A stretch of DNA of 64,000 nt from CAWGYQ01 sp963817395. GTDB lineage: Bacteria > Acidobacteriota > Vicinamibacteria > Vicinamibacterales > CAVPJW01. Shown piece by piece: positions 39,988 through 50,323 of the stretch; the first letter of the stretch is position 1, and the number at the start of each line of letters is the position of its first letter. Below the pieces are notes generated by a model, which saw only the letters and a program-made list of their open reading frames with translations, had not been told where the DNA came from and searched no databases. The position numbers and the translations under genes were made by a program. Location: NCBI GenBank assembly GCA_963817395.1, contig CAWFOC010000004.1, forward strand, positions 496,001 through 560,000, given 5' to 3'.

Positions 39988-41759
39988 GTGGCCTTTCGAC
40001 GCGGTGTCGCGCTCGCGCTGGTCGTGATCGGCGCGCCGTTGGTTCTCGCCGCCATGGCGGTGACCGGCGTCTTCGTGTTCTGGTCCCGCGAACCCGTCGT
40101 GCCAGAGCAGACGACGCTCGTGTTGAGGTTGGGCGGCGAGCTCCCCGAGGTGGTTCCGGACGATGTCCTCGGGCAGGTGATTCGCACGGCACGCCCCGTG
40201 ACCTTGCAGTCGCAGATTGAAACGATTCGCAAGGCCAAGGTGGACCGCCGGATTGTGGCCTTGGTCGTGCGTCCCGCAGCCCTCGACGTGTCGCTCTGGG
40301 CAAAGCTGCAGGAGCTGCACCAGGCGCTTGTGGACTTCCGCCGGTCTGGCAAGCAGGCCGTGGCCTTTCTCGAGTATGCAGGCGAGCGCGAGTACTACCT
40401 GGCGACGGCGTGTGATCGCGTCTTCATGACGCCGAGTGCCGTACTTGAACGTCAATGGTCTTGCCAGCTACGAGCTGTTCTTGCGCGGCACCCTCGACAA
40501 GGTCGGCGCCTATCCCGATCTCTATCAAATCGGCGCCCACAAGACGGCCCCGAACGCCCTGACGCAGAAGTCGTTCACGCCGGCGCACCGCGAGATGACG
40601 GAGTGGCTGAATCGCGACCTGTACGAACAGCTCGTGCGAGCCATGGCCGATGGGCGTAAGCGCAGCGATGCCGAGATCCGCTCGATTATCGACGAGGGTC
40701 CCTTTCTCGCCGAGCAGGCCAAGCGCGCCGGACTCATCGACGATCTGGCGTACGAGGATCAGATCGATGACAAGGTTCGGCTGAACGGAGGCGAGCCGAA
40801 GATGCTCGAGCTCCCTGACTATGCGCGCGTCAGTCCGTCGTCGCTCGGTCTCGAGAACGGTCCGCGGATTGCGCTGGTCTATGCGGCGGGACCGATTACC
40901 TCGGGGCGAAGCGAGTCGGGAACCCTCAGCGGATCAACAGTCGGCTCGGACACGTTCAATCGGCATCTCCGGACTGTTCGTGCCGACTCCTCGGTTCGCG
41001 CGATCATCGTCCGCATCGACAGTCCGGGTGGGTCATCGGTGGCGTCGGATGTGATCTGGCGCGAGCTGATGCTGACGCGCGATGAGCGGCCAGAGCGTCC
41101 GCTCGTCGTGTCGATGTCGGATGTGGCCGCCTCGGGCGGGTACTACATCGCCATGCCGGCACAGGTGATCGTCGCCCAGCCGGCGACGTTGACAGGGTCC
41201 ATCGGAATCTTCGGAGGCAAGTTCGTCACCGCGGGCCTCTACGAGAAAGTTGGTGCGTCGGTCGAAAGCCGTCGCAAACGGCAAGCACGCGATGATGGAT
41301 TCGAGCTTCCAACCCTATACGGCGAGCGAGCGGGCCAAGCTCGAGGAGCAGCTGCGCGCGTTCTATTGGCAGTTCGTCGACAAGGTCGCGCGCGCCCGCA
41401 ATCTGACGCCTGAGCGCGTGCACGCCCTCGCGGAAGGGCGGGTCTGGACCGGCCGCCAGGCGAAGCAGCACGGGCTCGTCGACGAGCTCGGTGGCCTCGA
41501 TCGAGCGATTTCGGTCGCGAAACAGCGCGCCAAGATTCCGCAGGATCAGGAAGTGGATCTCGTGGTCTATCCGCCCAGACGGAGCCTCTACGAGATTCTG
41601 GTCAGCGAGTGGCGCGGTGAGACCGAGGCGCGCGCGGCGGCCGCCTGGGCGCGCACAGCGGGTCTCGCCGACACGTTCAGGGCCGCGTCCATGCTGCGGC
41701 TGTTTCGGCGCGGCGAACCGCTGGCGCTGATGCCGTTCGGGCTCGTTGCGGTGGAGTAG
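39988..41759 (+). CDS. sppA: Signal peptide peptidase SppA (protease IV, 67K type), frameshifted
   Basis: About 590 residues, the long form with two ClpP-like halves. It cleaves leftover signal peptides in the inner membrane. An N-terminal membrane helix (ALALVVIGAPLVLAAMAVTG) precedes half one, which supplies the general-base Lys in QIGAHKTAPNALTQKSF; half two supplies the nucleophile in SDVAASGGYYIA and LTGSIGIFGGKF. Start is GTG at 39988 with AAGGAG 7 bases upstream. Frame changes near 40445 and 41268, each one extra base. Ends 9 bases before the convergent ppiD. Confidence 0.92.
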
Positions 41760-41768
41760 TGGGCTGGC

Positions 41769-43713
41769 TCAGGCCGCGCCGAGCATGCGCTGCAGGGTAT
41801 TCCGGTCGACCTCGATCTTCATGCGCTCCTTCGCCTTCACCATGTAGGCGCTGAAAAAGCGCGTGCGGCGATCGTTGAGCAGCTCGTTCTGGAACGGCTC
41901 GCGGCCGGCAGCGAACTCGGCCGGCGTCACATCCTTGCGTTCGACCACCTTCACAATGGCTACCCCGTTGTCGGTCACAATCGGGTCGCTGACCGAGCCG
42001 GGTTTGAGCGAGAAGACGACGCGGTCGATGGCGGGGCTCGGTCCCACCCCAGGAATCGCCGATCCCCGAGCGATGAGCTCCGTCGACCGCGATTCGACTC
42101 CAGCGGCCTGGGCGGCCTTCTGAAAATCGGCTGCAGTCTTGAGGGCTGTCGCAATCGTGCCGGCCTTCTCGCGCGCGAGAGCCGTCGCCTTCTCGCGCGT
42201 GACGTCCTCGCGGACACGGTCGCGCACCTCGTCCAGGTTCGGCAGCGCGCGCCTCCTGGCGTCCGGCCAGTGTCAGGAACACCTCGCCTCGGGCGGCGCG
42301 GACGGCGCCGCTCATCTCGCCTTCCTTCATCTCGAAGGCCCGCGCGTTCACCTCGGGTGCGGGGCCAAGCCCCATCACGGGCTCGTCGCGTGCGAAGAAT
42401 CCCGTTTCCTGCACCGTGAGACCACGGGCCTTGGCTACCCGATCGAGGTCTGCCGGGCTGGTCAGTTCCTTTTCGACGGCAGCACTGAGTGCCGCCAGCT
42501 GTGTCTGCGCCCGCTCGGACGTGAGCTGATCGGTGATCTGCTGACGGACCTCGTCGAGGGAGCGGGTCGTCGCCGGTTTCTTGTCCACGATCTTGATGAC
42601 GTGGAAGCCGAACGGCGTCTTCACCGGCCCGACAATGGCGCCCGCGGGTGCTTCGAAGGCGGCCTGCTCGAATTCGGGCACCATGCGCCCGCGACCGAAG
42701 TAGTCGAGATCCCCGCCCTGCGGCGCCGATCCCTCATCCTCTGAATGCCGACGCGCCAATTCGGCAATATCGGCGCCTGCCCGCACCTGTTTCAGAAGCT
42801 CTTCCGCCCTGGCCCGCACACTGGCTTCATCCTTGCCTTCGGTCTTGAGGAGGATGTGGCTTGCGCGAATCTGCTCGGGGGTCGAGTACTGCGCGATGCT
42901 GTCGTTGTAGGCGCGCTCCACGTCTGCCGGCGCCACGCCGGCTTTCGCGCGCATCGACTCGACGTCCAGCAGGAGATATCGAATCTTGCGCTTCTCGCCG
43001 ATTCGATACTGCTCCTTGTTCGACTCGAACTGGCGGCTCACGTCGGCGTCGGTGACGACGACCTGCGGGCGAAATGCGTCTGGTGTGACGGTCACGACGT
43101 CGAGCTTCACCTTCTCGTTTCGCACACGGTACTCGGCTTCGGCTTCGCCCTCCGCCAGAGTCATCCAGTCGGTCAGCGCTGATCGGAGCCTCTCGACCAG
43201 CAGACTGCGCCGCAGACCTTCCTCGAACTCCGCGGGTGTCATCGGCGGCGACTGCATCCGCAACAGCTGCCGATAACGCTGCTCGCCGATGAACCGCCCG
43301 TTTTCCTGCAGGCCCGGGAGCGACATGATCCGCTCACGGACTTCCTCGTCGCTCACCGAGAGGCCCAGACGCTCGGCTTCGGCAAGTGCCGCGCGCTCGT
43401 CAATCATCTGCTGCAGAATCTGCTGCTCGATGCCGAGCTGCCGCAGCATCTGCTCGTTGATGTTCGCGCCGTAGGCGCCGCGATACATCTGGAGCTGCGC
43501 GGCATAGGTTCGGCGAAAGTCGCCGGCGCTGATTTCTCGTCCGTCAACGCGCGCGATGGTCTCGTTCTGTCCGACGAGACCCGTTCCGGCACCGATGCTC
43601 GAGTCCGGCTGGAGAAAGTCGGGGATGTAGAAGACGACAAACGTCAGACACACGAGAGCCAGGCTCCACTTGAGCCAGTTCTTGTGCCGACGCATCCGAT
43701 CGAGCATGGTCAT
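41769..43713 (-). CDS. ppiD: PpiD/SurA-type periplasmic peptidyl-prolyl isomerase, frameshifted
   Basis: About 648 residues. Domain order is that of PpiD: short cytoplasmic start, one membrane helix (SLALVCLTFVVFYIPDF), SurA-like N-terminal chaperone domain with VDGREISAGDFRRTY, parvulin domain (IRASHILLKTEGKDEAS, GGDLDYFGRGRMVPEFEQAAF, FGFHVIKI), and a C-terminal helical arm. It is a membrane-anchored chaperone for proteins leaving the Sec channel. One frame change near 42245 (one extra base) precedes the C-terminal part DEVRDRVREDVTREKA. Start ATG at 43713 or 43707. Confidence 0.9.
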
Positions 43714-44202
43714 AAGTGTCCGCCGATCGTACGTTATGAGGGTCGGTGCCGCAAGCCGGCGCCCGCCGTCACAGTCCCCGGGATCCCATCGATCGGCAGA
43801 GACGTGCCGACGGTCAGGCGGGTCACGGGTGGACTGAGGTCATGTGATATATTCTCATTGTAGACAGGGAGTTATAGCCCGCCGATGGAGGTGCGGCTCC
43901 GGTCGCGACCTCCACGTTCGAACCCGACGCCCATTCCAATCGCGCCGATAGAGCGAGGACGTCCCAAAGGGGCCCAGGGCCGCGTCCGACGGACGTGGGA
44001 GCCCTGCCGACGGTGTGCCTTGCCGCCGAAACAGGAAGTAGCGTGCCTCAGCTTTCACGCCGGCCCACCACGGCCAGACCTCGTCTCGACGCCGCCGGAC
44101 TGTCTTTGCCTCTGGTGAGCTCCTGGATTTTGCGCCAGGGCCAAGACTTCGTGTCGGCCAACCTGCGACGTGACCGCCGGGTGCGCAACGCGCCGCACGC
44201 TA
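43714..44202. other. Non-coding region upstream of GGDEF remnant, with promoter-like and hairpin elements
   Basis: No supported gene. An extended -10 (TG-A-TATATT, 43845-43853) predicts a start near 43860 on the plus strand. Just downstream, TGGAGGT...ACCTCCA (43886-43914) forms a hairpin of about 9 bp extended by GCG/CGC with one bulge. No terminator is seen after it. May be a leader or a small RNA. Confidence 0.4.
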
Positions 44203-44500
44203 CGATGTTCGGTCTGGCCCCGTCGGCCAGAGGGCGGACGATTGCGGCGCTCCTCGCGGCAGATCTGACGACCACTGACTCCGGCACCGGACTGGCGCCT
44301 TCGGCACTCGCCGCTCTGCGCGGGACGGGCAACGGCCCGCCGCTGTCAGTGCTGTTTCTGGATCTGGATGGATTCAAGGCGATCAATGATTCACACGGCC
44401 ATTTGTGCCGTGGTCGCGCACTGGTGGAGGCGGCGGCCGTCATCCGCGGCAGCGCGCGCGACCGACATCGTCGCCCGCGTTTCTGGCCTCCCCGGATGTT
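44203..44500 (+). pseudogene. Remnant of a GGDEF diguanylate cyclase domain
   Basis: The reading frame contains a clear GGDEF N-terminal block: PLSVLFLDLDGFKAINDSHGH, the metal-binding strand and helix of the family, then ALVEAAAVIRGSAR and, one frame on, ATDIVAR. The GGDEF/GGEEF active loop, which should follow within 10-15 residues, is absent, and the frame soon loses protein character. Upstream residues resemble the DPLTGL region in degraded form (DSGTGLAPSALAAL). It cannot be a working cyclase. Confidence 0.55.
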
Positions 44501-44617
44501 GCCGAATCGGCCGAAGAATGGTTGCGCGCTGCCCCTGACGCGTGTGCCCCTGTACGGGGCAGGAGCGGGCCGGCCGACCGTTGAGGTCGATGCTGAACGC
44601 CGCCCGAGGAGTGCTCG

Positions 44618-45643
44618 TTGAGCCTGCGTTCGATTTTCGCGCTGTTCTCCAGCGATCTCGCGATCGATCTGGGCACGGCCAATACGTGCGTCTATGCCCG
44701 CGGCAAGGGTATTGTCGTCAACGAACCGTCAATCGTCGCGATCAACAAGATCACGGGTCGCGTGGAAGCGGTCGGCAAGGAAGCCAAGGACATGCTGGGG
44801 CGGACCCCCGGCAACATCGTGGCCATCAAGCCGATGAAGGACGGCGTCATCGCGGACTTCGACGTCACGGAGAAGATGCTGACCTACTTCATCAAGAAGG
44901 CGCACAATCGCAATGTGTGGGTGCGCCCGCGCATCATCATCGGCGTGCCCTCGGAGATTACGCAGGTCGAGAAACGGGCCGTCAAGGACAGCGCGTACCG
45001 AGCCAAGGCGAGCGAGGTCTACCTCGTGGAGGAAGCCATGGCGGCCGCGATCGGCGCGGGCATGCCGATTACCGAACCCTCGGGCAACATGATCGTCGAC
45101 ATCGGCGGCGGTACCACCGACATCGCCGTCATTTCGCTGGCGGGCATCGTCTACAGCAAGGCCGTCCGCGTGGCGGGCAACGAGATGGACGAGTCCATCA
45201 TTCAGTACGTGAAGAAGACGTACAACCTGCTAATCGGCGAACGCACGGCCGAGCAGATCAAGATCGAGGTCGGGTCTGCCTTTCCGCTCGACAAGCCGAT
45301 CACGATGGAAATCAAGGGGCGCCATCTGATCGAGGGCGTTCCCAAGACCATTACGATTACCGACGAGGAGATTCGCGAGGCCCTGGCCGAGACGGTGAAC
45401 GTGATTGTCGACGTGGTGCGCGTCGCGCTCGAGCGCACACCGCCGGAGCTCTCGGCCGACATCGTCGATCGGGGCATCGTGCTGACCGGCGGTGGATCGC
45501 TGTTGAAGAACCTGGACAAGCGCCTGCGTGAGGAGACCGGCCTGCCGGTGGCGATGGCGGAGGATCCGCTCTCGTCGGTCGTGCTCGGGGCCGGGAAAAT
45601 GCTGTCCGATTTCGATCTGCTGAGAAAGATCTCGATCGACTGA
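44618..45643 (+). CDS. mreB: Rod-shape-determining actin homologue MreB
   Basis: 341 residues. MreB polymerises under the membrane and guides cell-wall synthesis. Actin-fold signatures: phosphate 1 IDLGTANTCVYARG, VGKEAKDMLGRTPGNI, phosphate 2 MIVDIGGGTTDIAVISL, and adenosine motif GIVLTGGGSLLKNLD. The start is TTG at 44618 with GAGGAG 6 bases upstream. First gene of mreB-mreC-mreD-mrdA-rodA. Frame intact. Confidence 0.97.
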   Translation: MSLRSIFALFSSDLAIDLGTANTCVYARGKGIVVNEPSIVAINKITGRVEAVGKEAKDMLGRTPGNIVAIKPMKDGVIADFDVTEKMLTYFIKKAHNRNVWVRPRIIIGVPSEITQVEKRAVKDSAYRAKASEVYLVEEAMAAAIGAGMPITEPSGNMIVDIGGGTTDIAVISLAGIVYSKAVRVAGNEMDESIIQYVKKTYNLLIGERTAEQIKIEVGSAFPLDKPITMEIKGRHLIEGVPKTITITDEEIREALAETVNVIVDVVRVALERTPPELSADIVDRGIVLTGGGSLLKNLDKRLREETGLPVAMAEDPLSSVVLGAGKMLSDFDLLRKISID

Positions 45644-45677
45644 GAGTCGGCCGCTGAAAGCACCTGGGCTGCACGCA

Positions 45678-46529
45678 ATGAACGGCGTCGCCATGCGGCG
45701 GCGAGGTGGCCTCTTGTTCGTGGTCGTCCTCGTCGCGCACATCATCATGATCTCGGCGCAGGTCCCCAGCGGGGCGCGCTCCAGCGTTCCTCTGCTCGAG
45801 AGCGTGACCTTCGGTGTGTTCTCCGAAGTACAGCGCTGGGTCTCTGGCGGGCTGGCGCGCTGGCGGGAGGTCTGGCGGGGATATGTCGACTTGCGCAACG
45901 TGCGCGTCGAGAACGACCAGCTCCGCCGGGAGGTGGCGGACCTGCAGATTCAGCTCCAGGAACAGCGGGCGCTGGCGGATCGCAGCAGCCAGCTCGAGCG
46001 GCTGCTCGACATGCGCGACCGATTCCCCCTCAAGACGACGGCCGCGGCGGTGATTGGCGCCGGTTCAACGCCGGACTTCCGCACCATGACGATCGACAAG
46101 GGGACCGGAGACGGTCTCCGGCCTGATATGGCCGTAATCGCGCCGCGAGGAATCGTGGGTCGCATCGTCGTTCCCAGCGCCCGCGCGTCCAAGGTGCAGC
46201 TGCTCATCGATCGTAATGCGGCCGCGGGCGCGCTCGTCGATCGATCGCGCGCGCAGGGAGTGGCCGTCGGAGGCGGCGACGCCCAGCGCTTGCGTTTCGA
46301 CTATGTGTCCGCCGCGGCCGACGTGCGGGTCGGTGATCTCGTGGTCACGTCGGGCATCGACGGGATCTTTCCCAAAGGATTCGTCATCGGCAACGTCCAG
46401 CGCATCGAGCGGGGAAATTCGGGGTTCTCGGAGATCGAGATCCGTCCCGCCGTCGACTTTTCCTCCCTCGAGGAAGTGCTGGTGGTGCTGACCCCACCTG
46501 TGCCGACAGAGGACGGGGAGAAGGAGTGA
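45678..46529 (+). CDS. mreC: Rod-shape-determining protein MreC
   Basis: 283 residues. One N-terminal membrane helix (GLLFVVVLVAHIIMIS), a coiled coil (VENDQLRREVADLQIQLQEQR), then the periplasmic beta domain with VIGAGSTPDFRTMTIDKG, LRPDMAVIAPRGIVGRI and DLVVTSGIDGIFPKGFVIG. It links MreB to the penicillin-binding proteins. Ends in a 4-base overlap with mreD. Confidence 0.95.
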   Translation: MNGVAMRRRGGLLFVVVLVAHIIMISAQVPSGARSSVPLLESVTFGVFSEVQRWVSGGLARWREVWRGYVDLRNVRVENDQLRREVADLQIQLQEQRALADRSSQLERLLDMRDRFPLKTTAAAVIGAGSTPDFRTMTIDKGTGDGLRPDMAVIAPRGIVGRIVVPSARASKVQLLIDRNAAAGALVDRSRAQGVAVGGGDAQRLRFDYVSAAADVRVGDLVVTSGIDGIFPKGFVIGNVQRIERGNSGFSEIEIRPAVDFSSLEEVLVVLTPPVPTEDGEKE

Positions 46530-47053
46530 AGGCGGGCAGGGTACTGCTGGCGATAACGCTGGCGTTGGCGTTACAGACGACCCTTGCTCGCTTCGTCATC
46601 AGTGGTTGGGCTGCCATCGACCTGCTGCTCGTCGCCGTCATTTACATCGCGCTCACGTCGGGCCCCGTCACCGGTCTGCTGGCCGGCGCGGCGGCCGGGC
46701 TGGCGCAAGATGCGCTGTCGAGCGGGATCATCGGCATCGGTGGATTAGCCAAGACCGTGGTCGGGTTCGTGGGGGGCACCCTCGGCACGCACCTGGTGGT
46801 GTCCCGGGCGGTAGCGCGCGTGCTGGTGTTTGCCATGGCGACGCTCTTACACGCCGTGATTTTCATCGGACTCTATGTGCTCCTGGATCTGCGTCAGTTC
46901 GGCTCGCCTTACGCCGCCGTCTTTAGCCAGGCAGCCGGCAACGGCCTAGCGGGTGCCCTTTTGTTCCAGCTCGTCGAGCTTCTCCCGGGTACCGCTGAGC
47001 GGCGGCGGGCGGCCCGAAGCGTGCGGATGCAGCGCCGGCTCGGAAGGTCATGA
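46526..47053 (+). CDS. mreD: Rod-shape-determining membrane protein MreD
   Basis: 175 residues, hydrophobic, five to six predicted membrane helices; typical start with a helix ending in WAAIDLLLVAVIYIAL and the glycine-rich helix GLLAGAAAGLAQDALSSGIIG. GTG start inside the mreC stop (GTGA), so translation is coupled. Frame intact. Confidence 0.93.
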   Translation: MKAGRVLLAITLALALQTTLARFVISGWAAIDLLLVAVIYIALTSGPVTGLLAGAAAGLAQDALSSGIIGIGGLAKTVVGFVGGTLGTHLVVSRAVARVLVFAMATLLHAVIFIGLYVLLDLRQFGSPYAAVFSQAAGNGLAGALLFQLVELLPGTAERRRAARSVRMQRRLGRS

Positions 47054-47146
47054 AGCCTCGCCTGGAAGCGCAGTTCCCGGCGCGGCTCCCGATCGAGCTG
47101 TGCAGATCCGGCGGTCTGCGCTAGAGTGGTCTGAAGTCCACAGCTG

Positions 47147-49039
47147 ATGCAAGACGAGCACCGAACAATCAGCCTCCGCCTCGCGGTTCTTCAATACGCC
47201 GTCACGGGCATATTCGTCGCCCTTGCGTTGAGCTTCTGGTACTTCCAGATCGTCCAGCACGCGCGCTTCCAGGAGCTGGCCGCGAACAATCATCAGCGGA
47301 TGCTCGCGCTTCGAGCGCCTCGCGGCGTTCTGCTCGACCGCGAGGGTCGTACCCTCGTGCAGAATCGCGACTCGTTCAACATTTCCATCGTTCGCGAGCA
47401 CACCAAGGACCTCGATCGTACCGTGCGCCTGCTCGCCGGCGTGGTGGCTGTCGACGAGGCGCACATTCGCGACGTGGTGGCCAGACATCGGCGCGAGCCC
47501 GTGTATCGGCCAATCGTCGTGGTGGAGGACGCGTCGCTGGCGCAGGTGGCCGCCGTAACGGCCCGGCGTCTCGACTTCGAGCTCCCGGATGTCATCGTGG
47601 AGCGAGTCCCCACGCGGCGCTATCCGACGGACGCGCTTGCGGCGCATCTGTTCGGATATGTCGGGGAAGTCAGCGATGCCCAGCTTGCCGAGCAGCACGT
47701 GGAAAGCGGGGCAATCGTCGGGCAGTCGGGCGTCGAGAAGAGCTACAACCGGCTTCTGATGGGCGAGGACGGCGCCCGGCGCGTGGTCGTCAACAGCATG
47801 GGGCGCGAGATCAGCACGCTCGAGGAAATTCCGCCCGTCGAAGGCCATCGCGTGCAACTGACGATCGATTACGACCTGCAGCACGCTGCAGAGGAGGCAT
47901 TCAGGCACTACGGGTATTCAGGCGCCGCGGCTTTCCTCGATCCGCGCTCCGGAGACGTGCTGAGCCTGGTCAGCCTGCCCGGCTACGATCCCAACGACTT
48001 CGCCGCCGGCATCGACCGCGCGACGTGGACGTCGCTCAACGCTGACAGGCTGAAACCTCTTCAAAACCGTGCCATCCAGGGCCGTTACTCGCCGGGCTCG
48101 ACCTTCAAGCTCGTCGTGGCGACGGCCGCCCTCGAGGAGCGCGTGGTCACGCCCGACTTCAAGGTGTTCTGCGGTGGGGGCGCGAATTTTTACGGGCGCT
48201 ATTTTCGATGCCACCTGGCGGGCGGTCATGGGACGGTCGACATGCGCCAGGCGATCGAGCGTTCCTGCAACGTGTACTTCTACACGCTCGGCAACATGGT
48301 GGGCATCGATCGGTTGCACAAGTGGGGCACGGCGCTCGGTCTCGGCCGCAAGAGCGGCATCGATCTCCCGAACGAAGTCGAAGGCATCATGCCGTCCACG
48401 GCATGGAAGCGCGAAAAGACCGGTGAGCGGTGGTACGCCGGTGAAACCATCTCGGTGGCCATTGGGCAGGGTCAGGTGTCGGTGACGCCGATCTCGATGG
48501 CCGTGATGATGGCGGCCATAGCTAACGGGGGCACGCGGGTCGTTCCTCGCCTGGTGAAAGCCGTGGACAACGGCGAGGGTTGGGTTTCACTCCCTCACGA
48601 AGCGCCAGCCGTGCAACGGATGCGCCCCGAAACGATCGCTGCGCTGCACGACGGCTTGTGGAGGGTCGTCAACGCCGCGGGAACTGGATGGCGTGGCCGC
48701 ATACCGGGTCGCGACGTCGCCGGGAAGACGGGCACGGCGCAGGTCATCTCGCTCCAGGGTGGACGTCAGGCGGCGGGACGAACCGACAAGGACCTGCGCG
48801 ATCACGGCTGGTTCGTGTTCTTCGCGCCGCGCGACAACCCGCAAATTGCAGGCGTCGTGATGGCCGAGCACTCTGAGCACGGCTACTTGGCCGCACCGAT
48901 TGCCAAGCACGTCATGGAAACCTTCTTCGCGAAGAACGATCGCCGGCCGCTGCCGGATCTGCCGCCGCCACCCGGGCCCTCCAGTGAGCCCGTTGCGGCC
49001 GTAGCTGCCGCGGCTCCGGGTCCGGCGGACCATCCGTAA
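47147..49039 (+). CDS. mrdA: Penicillin-binding protein 2, elongasome transpeptidase
   Basis: 630 residues. Class B PBP: one membrane helix (YAVTGIFVALALSFWYFQI), a dimerisation domain with RAPRGVLLDREGRTLVQN and VPTRRYPTDALAAHLFGYVG, then the transpeptidase with the catalytic Ser in SPGSTFKLV, the SxN motif in RSCNVYFY, and KTG in VAGKTGTAQV. It crosslinks peptidoglycan along the cell side wall with RodA. Proline-rich C-terminal tail (PDLPPPPGPSSE). Confidence 0.96.
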   Translation: MQDEHRTISLRLAVLQYAVTGIFVALALSFWYFQIVQHARFQELAANNHQRMLALRAPRGVLLDREGRTLVQNRDSFNISIVREHTKDLDRTVRLLAGVVAVDEAHIRDVVARHRREPVYRPIVVVEDASLAQVAAVTARRLDFELPDVIVERVPTRRYPTDALAAHLFGYVGEVSDAQLAEQHVESGAIVGQSGVEKSYNRLLMGEDGARRVVVNSMGREISTLEEIPPVEGHRVQLTIDYDLQHAAEEAFRHYGYSGAAAFLDPRSGDVLSLVSLPGYDPNDFAAGIDRATWTSLNADRLKPLQNRAIQGRYSPGSTFKLVVATAALEERVVTPDFKVFCGGGANFYGRYFRCHLAGGHGTVDMRQAIERSCNVYFYTLGNMVGIDRLHKWGTALGLGRKSGIDLPNEVEGIMPSTAWKREKTGERWYAGETISVAIGQGQVSVTPISMAVMMAAIANGGTRVVPRLVKAVDNGEGWVSLPHEAPAVQRMRPETIAALHDGLWRVVNAAGTGWRGRIPGRDVAGKTGTAQVISLQGGRQAAGRTDKDLRDHGWFVFFAPRDNPQIAGVVMAEHSEHGYLAAPIAKHVMETFFAKNDRRPLPDLPPPPGPSSEPVAAVAAAAPGPADHP

Positions 49040-49043
49040 TCGC

Positions 49044-50144
49044 ATGCTCGAGCGACGCCTCTACTATCACATCGACTGGTTGCTGATCGCCGCGATCGTC
49101 GCGCTCTGCGGCATTGGCGTCGCGATGATCTACAGTACGTCGGGCGCGGCGATAGGCGACTCGGGCTCCCATCTCTATTTCACGCAGCTTTATGGCATCG
49201 TCATTGGCATGCTGGTCCTGTTTGCCTGTCTGAAGGTCGACTACCGGACGCTGGCCGACAAGTCGCATGTCATCTACGTCGTGCTGATCGCCGCACTCAT
49301 CTACGTGCTGTTCTTCGGAACGGCGATGATGGGCGCGCGGCGCTGGGTGTCGTTCGGCAGCTTCAACGTCCAGCCATCCGAGTTCGTGAAAGTCGGGCTG
49401 GCGCTGGTGCTGGCGGAGCTCTTCGGCGAGAGCCGGCGCGGCGCGCTGACCACCACCGATCTGGTCATCGCCGGTGGTCTCACGCTGCTGCCGTTCGCCC
49501 TGATCGCCCGCGAGCCGGATCTCGGGACCGCCGCGACGCTGGTGCCCGTGGCGCTCGCCATGGCCTGGGTGGCCGGGATGCGGTTGCGGGTGGTGGGAGT
49601 CCTGCTCATCGTGGCGGCGCTGGCTGCCCCGGTGGCCTGGCACTACGCGCTCAAGGACTACCAGAAATCACGGATCGCGACATTCATCGACCCCTCGCAG
49701 GATGCGCGAGGCGCGGGCTACCAGCAGATTCAGGCTCGCATCACGGTGGGATCGGGTGGGCTCTGGGGCAAAGGGTTCATGGAGGGCACGCAGGGACAGC
49801 TGCGTTTCCTGCCGGTCGCGCACAACGACTTCATTTTCTCGGTGCTGGCCGAGGAACAGGGATTTGCGGGCGTGCTGGTCGCGCTCGGGCTGTATCTGTT
49901 CGTCATTGTCAGATCCATCGAGGCGGCACGCCTCGCCAAAGATCGGCTCGGGGCATTTCTCGTGCTGGGGGTGCTCGCGGGCTTTTCGTTTCAGGTGGTT
50001 TATAACATCACGATGTCGGCAGGACTGGCCCCCGTCAAGGGCTTGACCCTGCCACTAATGAGTTACGGAGGGTCGTCGATGGTCGCCACTCTGGCGGGTT
50101 TCGGCTTGATCCTCAACGTGCGCATGCGCCGGTTCACGAACTGA
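49044..50144 (+). CDS. rodA: Peptidoglycan glycosyltransferase RodA
   Basis: 366 residues, about ten membrane helices, SEDS family. Family blocks: MMGARRWVSFGSFNVQPSE, REPDLGTAATLVPV, GAGYQQIQARITVGSGGLWGKG, FLPVAHNDFIFSVLAEEQG, and the C-terminal LMSYGGSSMVATLAGFGL. It polymerises lipid II for the elongasome. Four bases after mrdA, so co-transcribed. Confidence 0.96.
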   Translation: MLERRLYYHIDWLLIAAIVALCGIGVAMIYSTSGAAIGDSGSHLYFTQLYGIVIGMLVLFACLKVDYRTLADKSHVIYVVLIAALIYVLFFGTAMMGARRWVSFGSFNVQPSEFVKVGLALVLAELFGESRRGALTTTDLVIAGGLTLLPFALIAREPDLGTAATLVPVALAMAWVAGMRLRVVGVLLIVAALAAPVAWHYALKDYQKSRIATFIDPSQDARGAGYQQIQARITVGSGGLWGKGFMEGTQGQLRFLPVAHNDFIFSVLAEEQGFAGVLVALGLYLFVIVRSIEAARLAKDRLGAFLVLGVLAGFSFQVVYNITMSAGLAPVKGLTLPLMSYGGSSMVATLAGFGLILNVRMRRFTN

Positions 50145-50192
50145 CCGGCCGTCGCCCTAGTATTCCCGGTCCGGCAGCGGAGAAGAAACCTG

Positions 50193-50323
50193 ATGGACAG
50201 CCTGGCCTACGACGCGCTCATCGCGATCGGTGTGACCTGCGCTGGTCTGCTCGGGTGGGCAGGTGTTTTGTGGGCACCCCCCCGCCATCCGCTGCGCGTG
50301 TCCGCCTGGAGTTGCGCGAATGA
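50193..50323 (+). CDS. Possible small membrane protein between rodA and rng, frameshifted
   Basis: From the ATG at 50193: MDSLAYDALIAIG, then a hydrophobic stretch VTCAGLLGWAGVLW that could span the membrane. At a run of seven C (50277-50283) a one-base slip gives an ending SAARVRLELRE with a TGA that overlaps the rng ATG (ATGA). About 43 residues. The overlap and the typical one-base damage support it; without the slip the frame runs into rng. Unrecognised. Confidence 0.35.
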
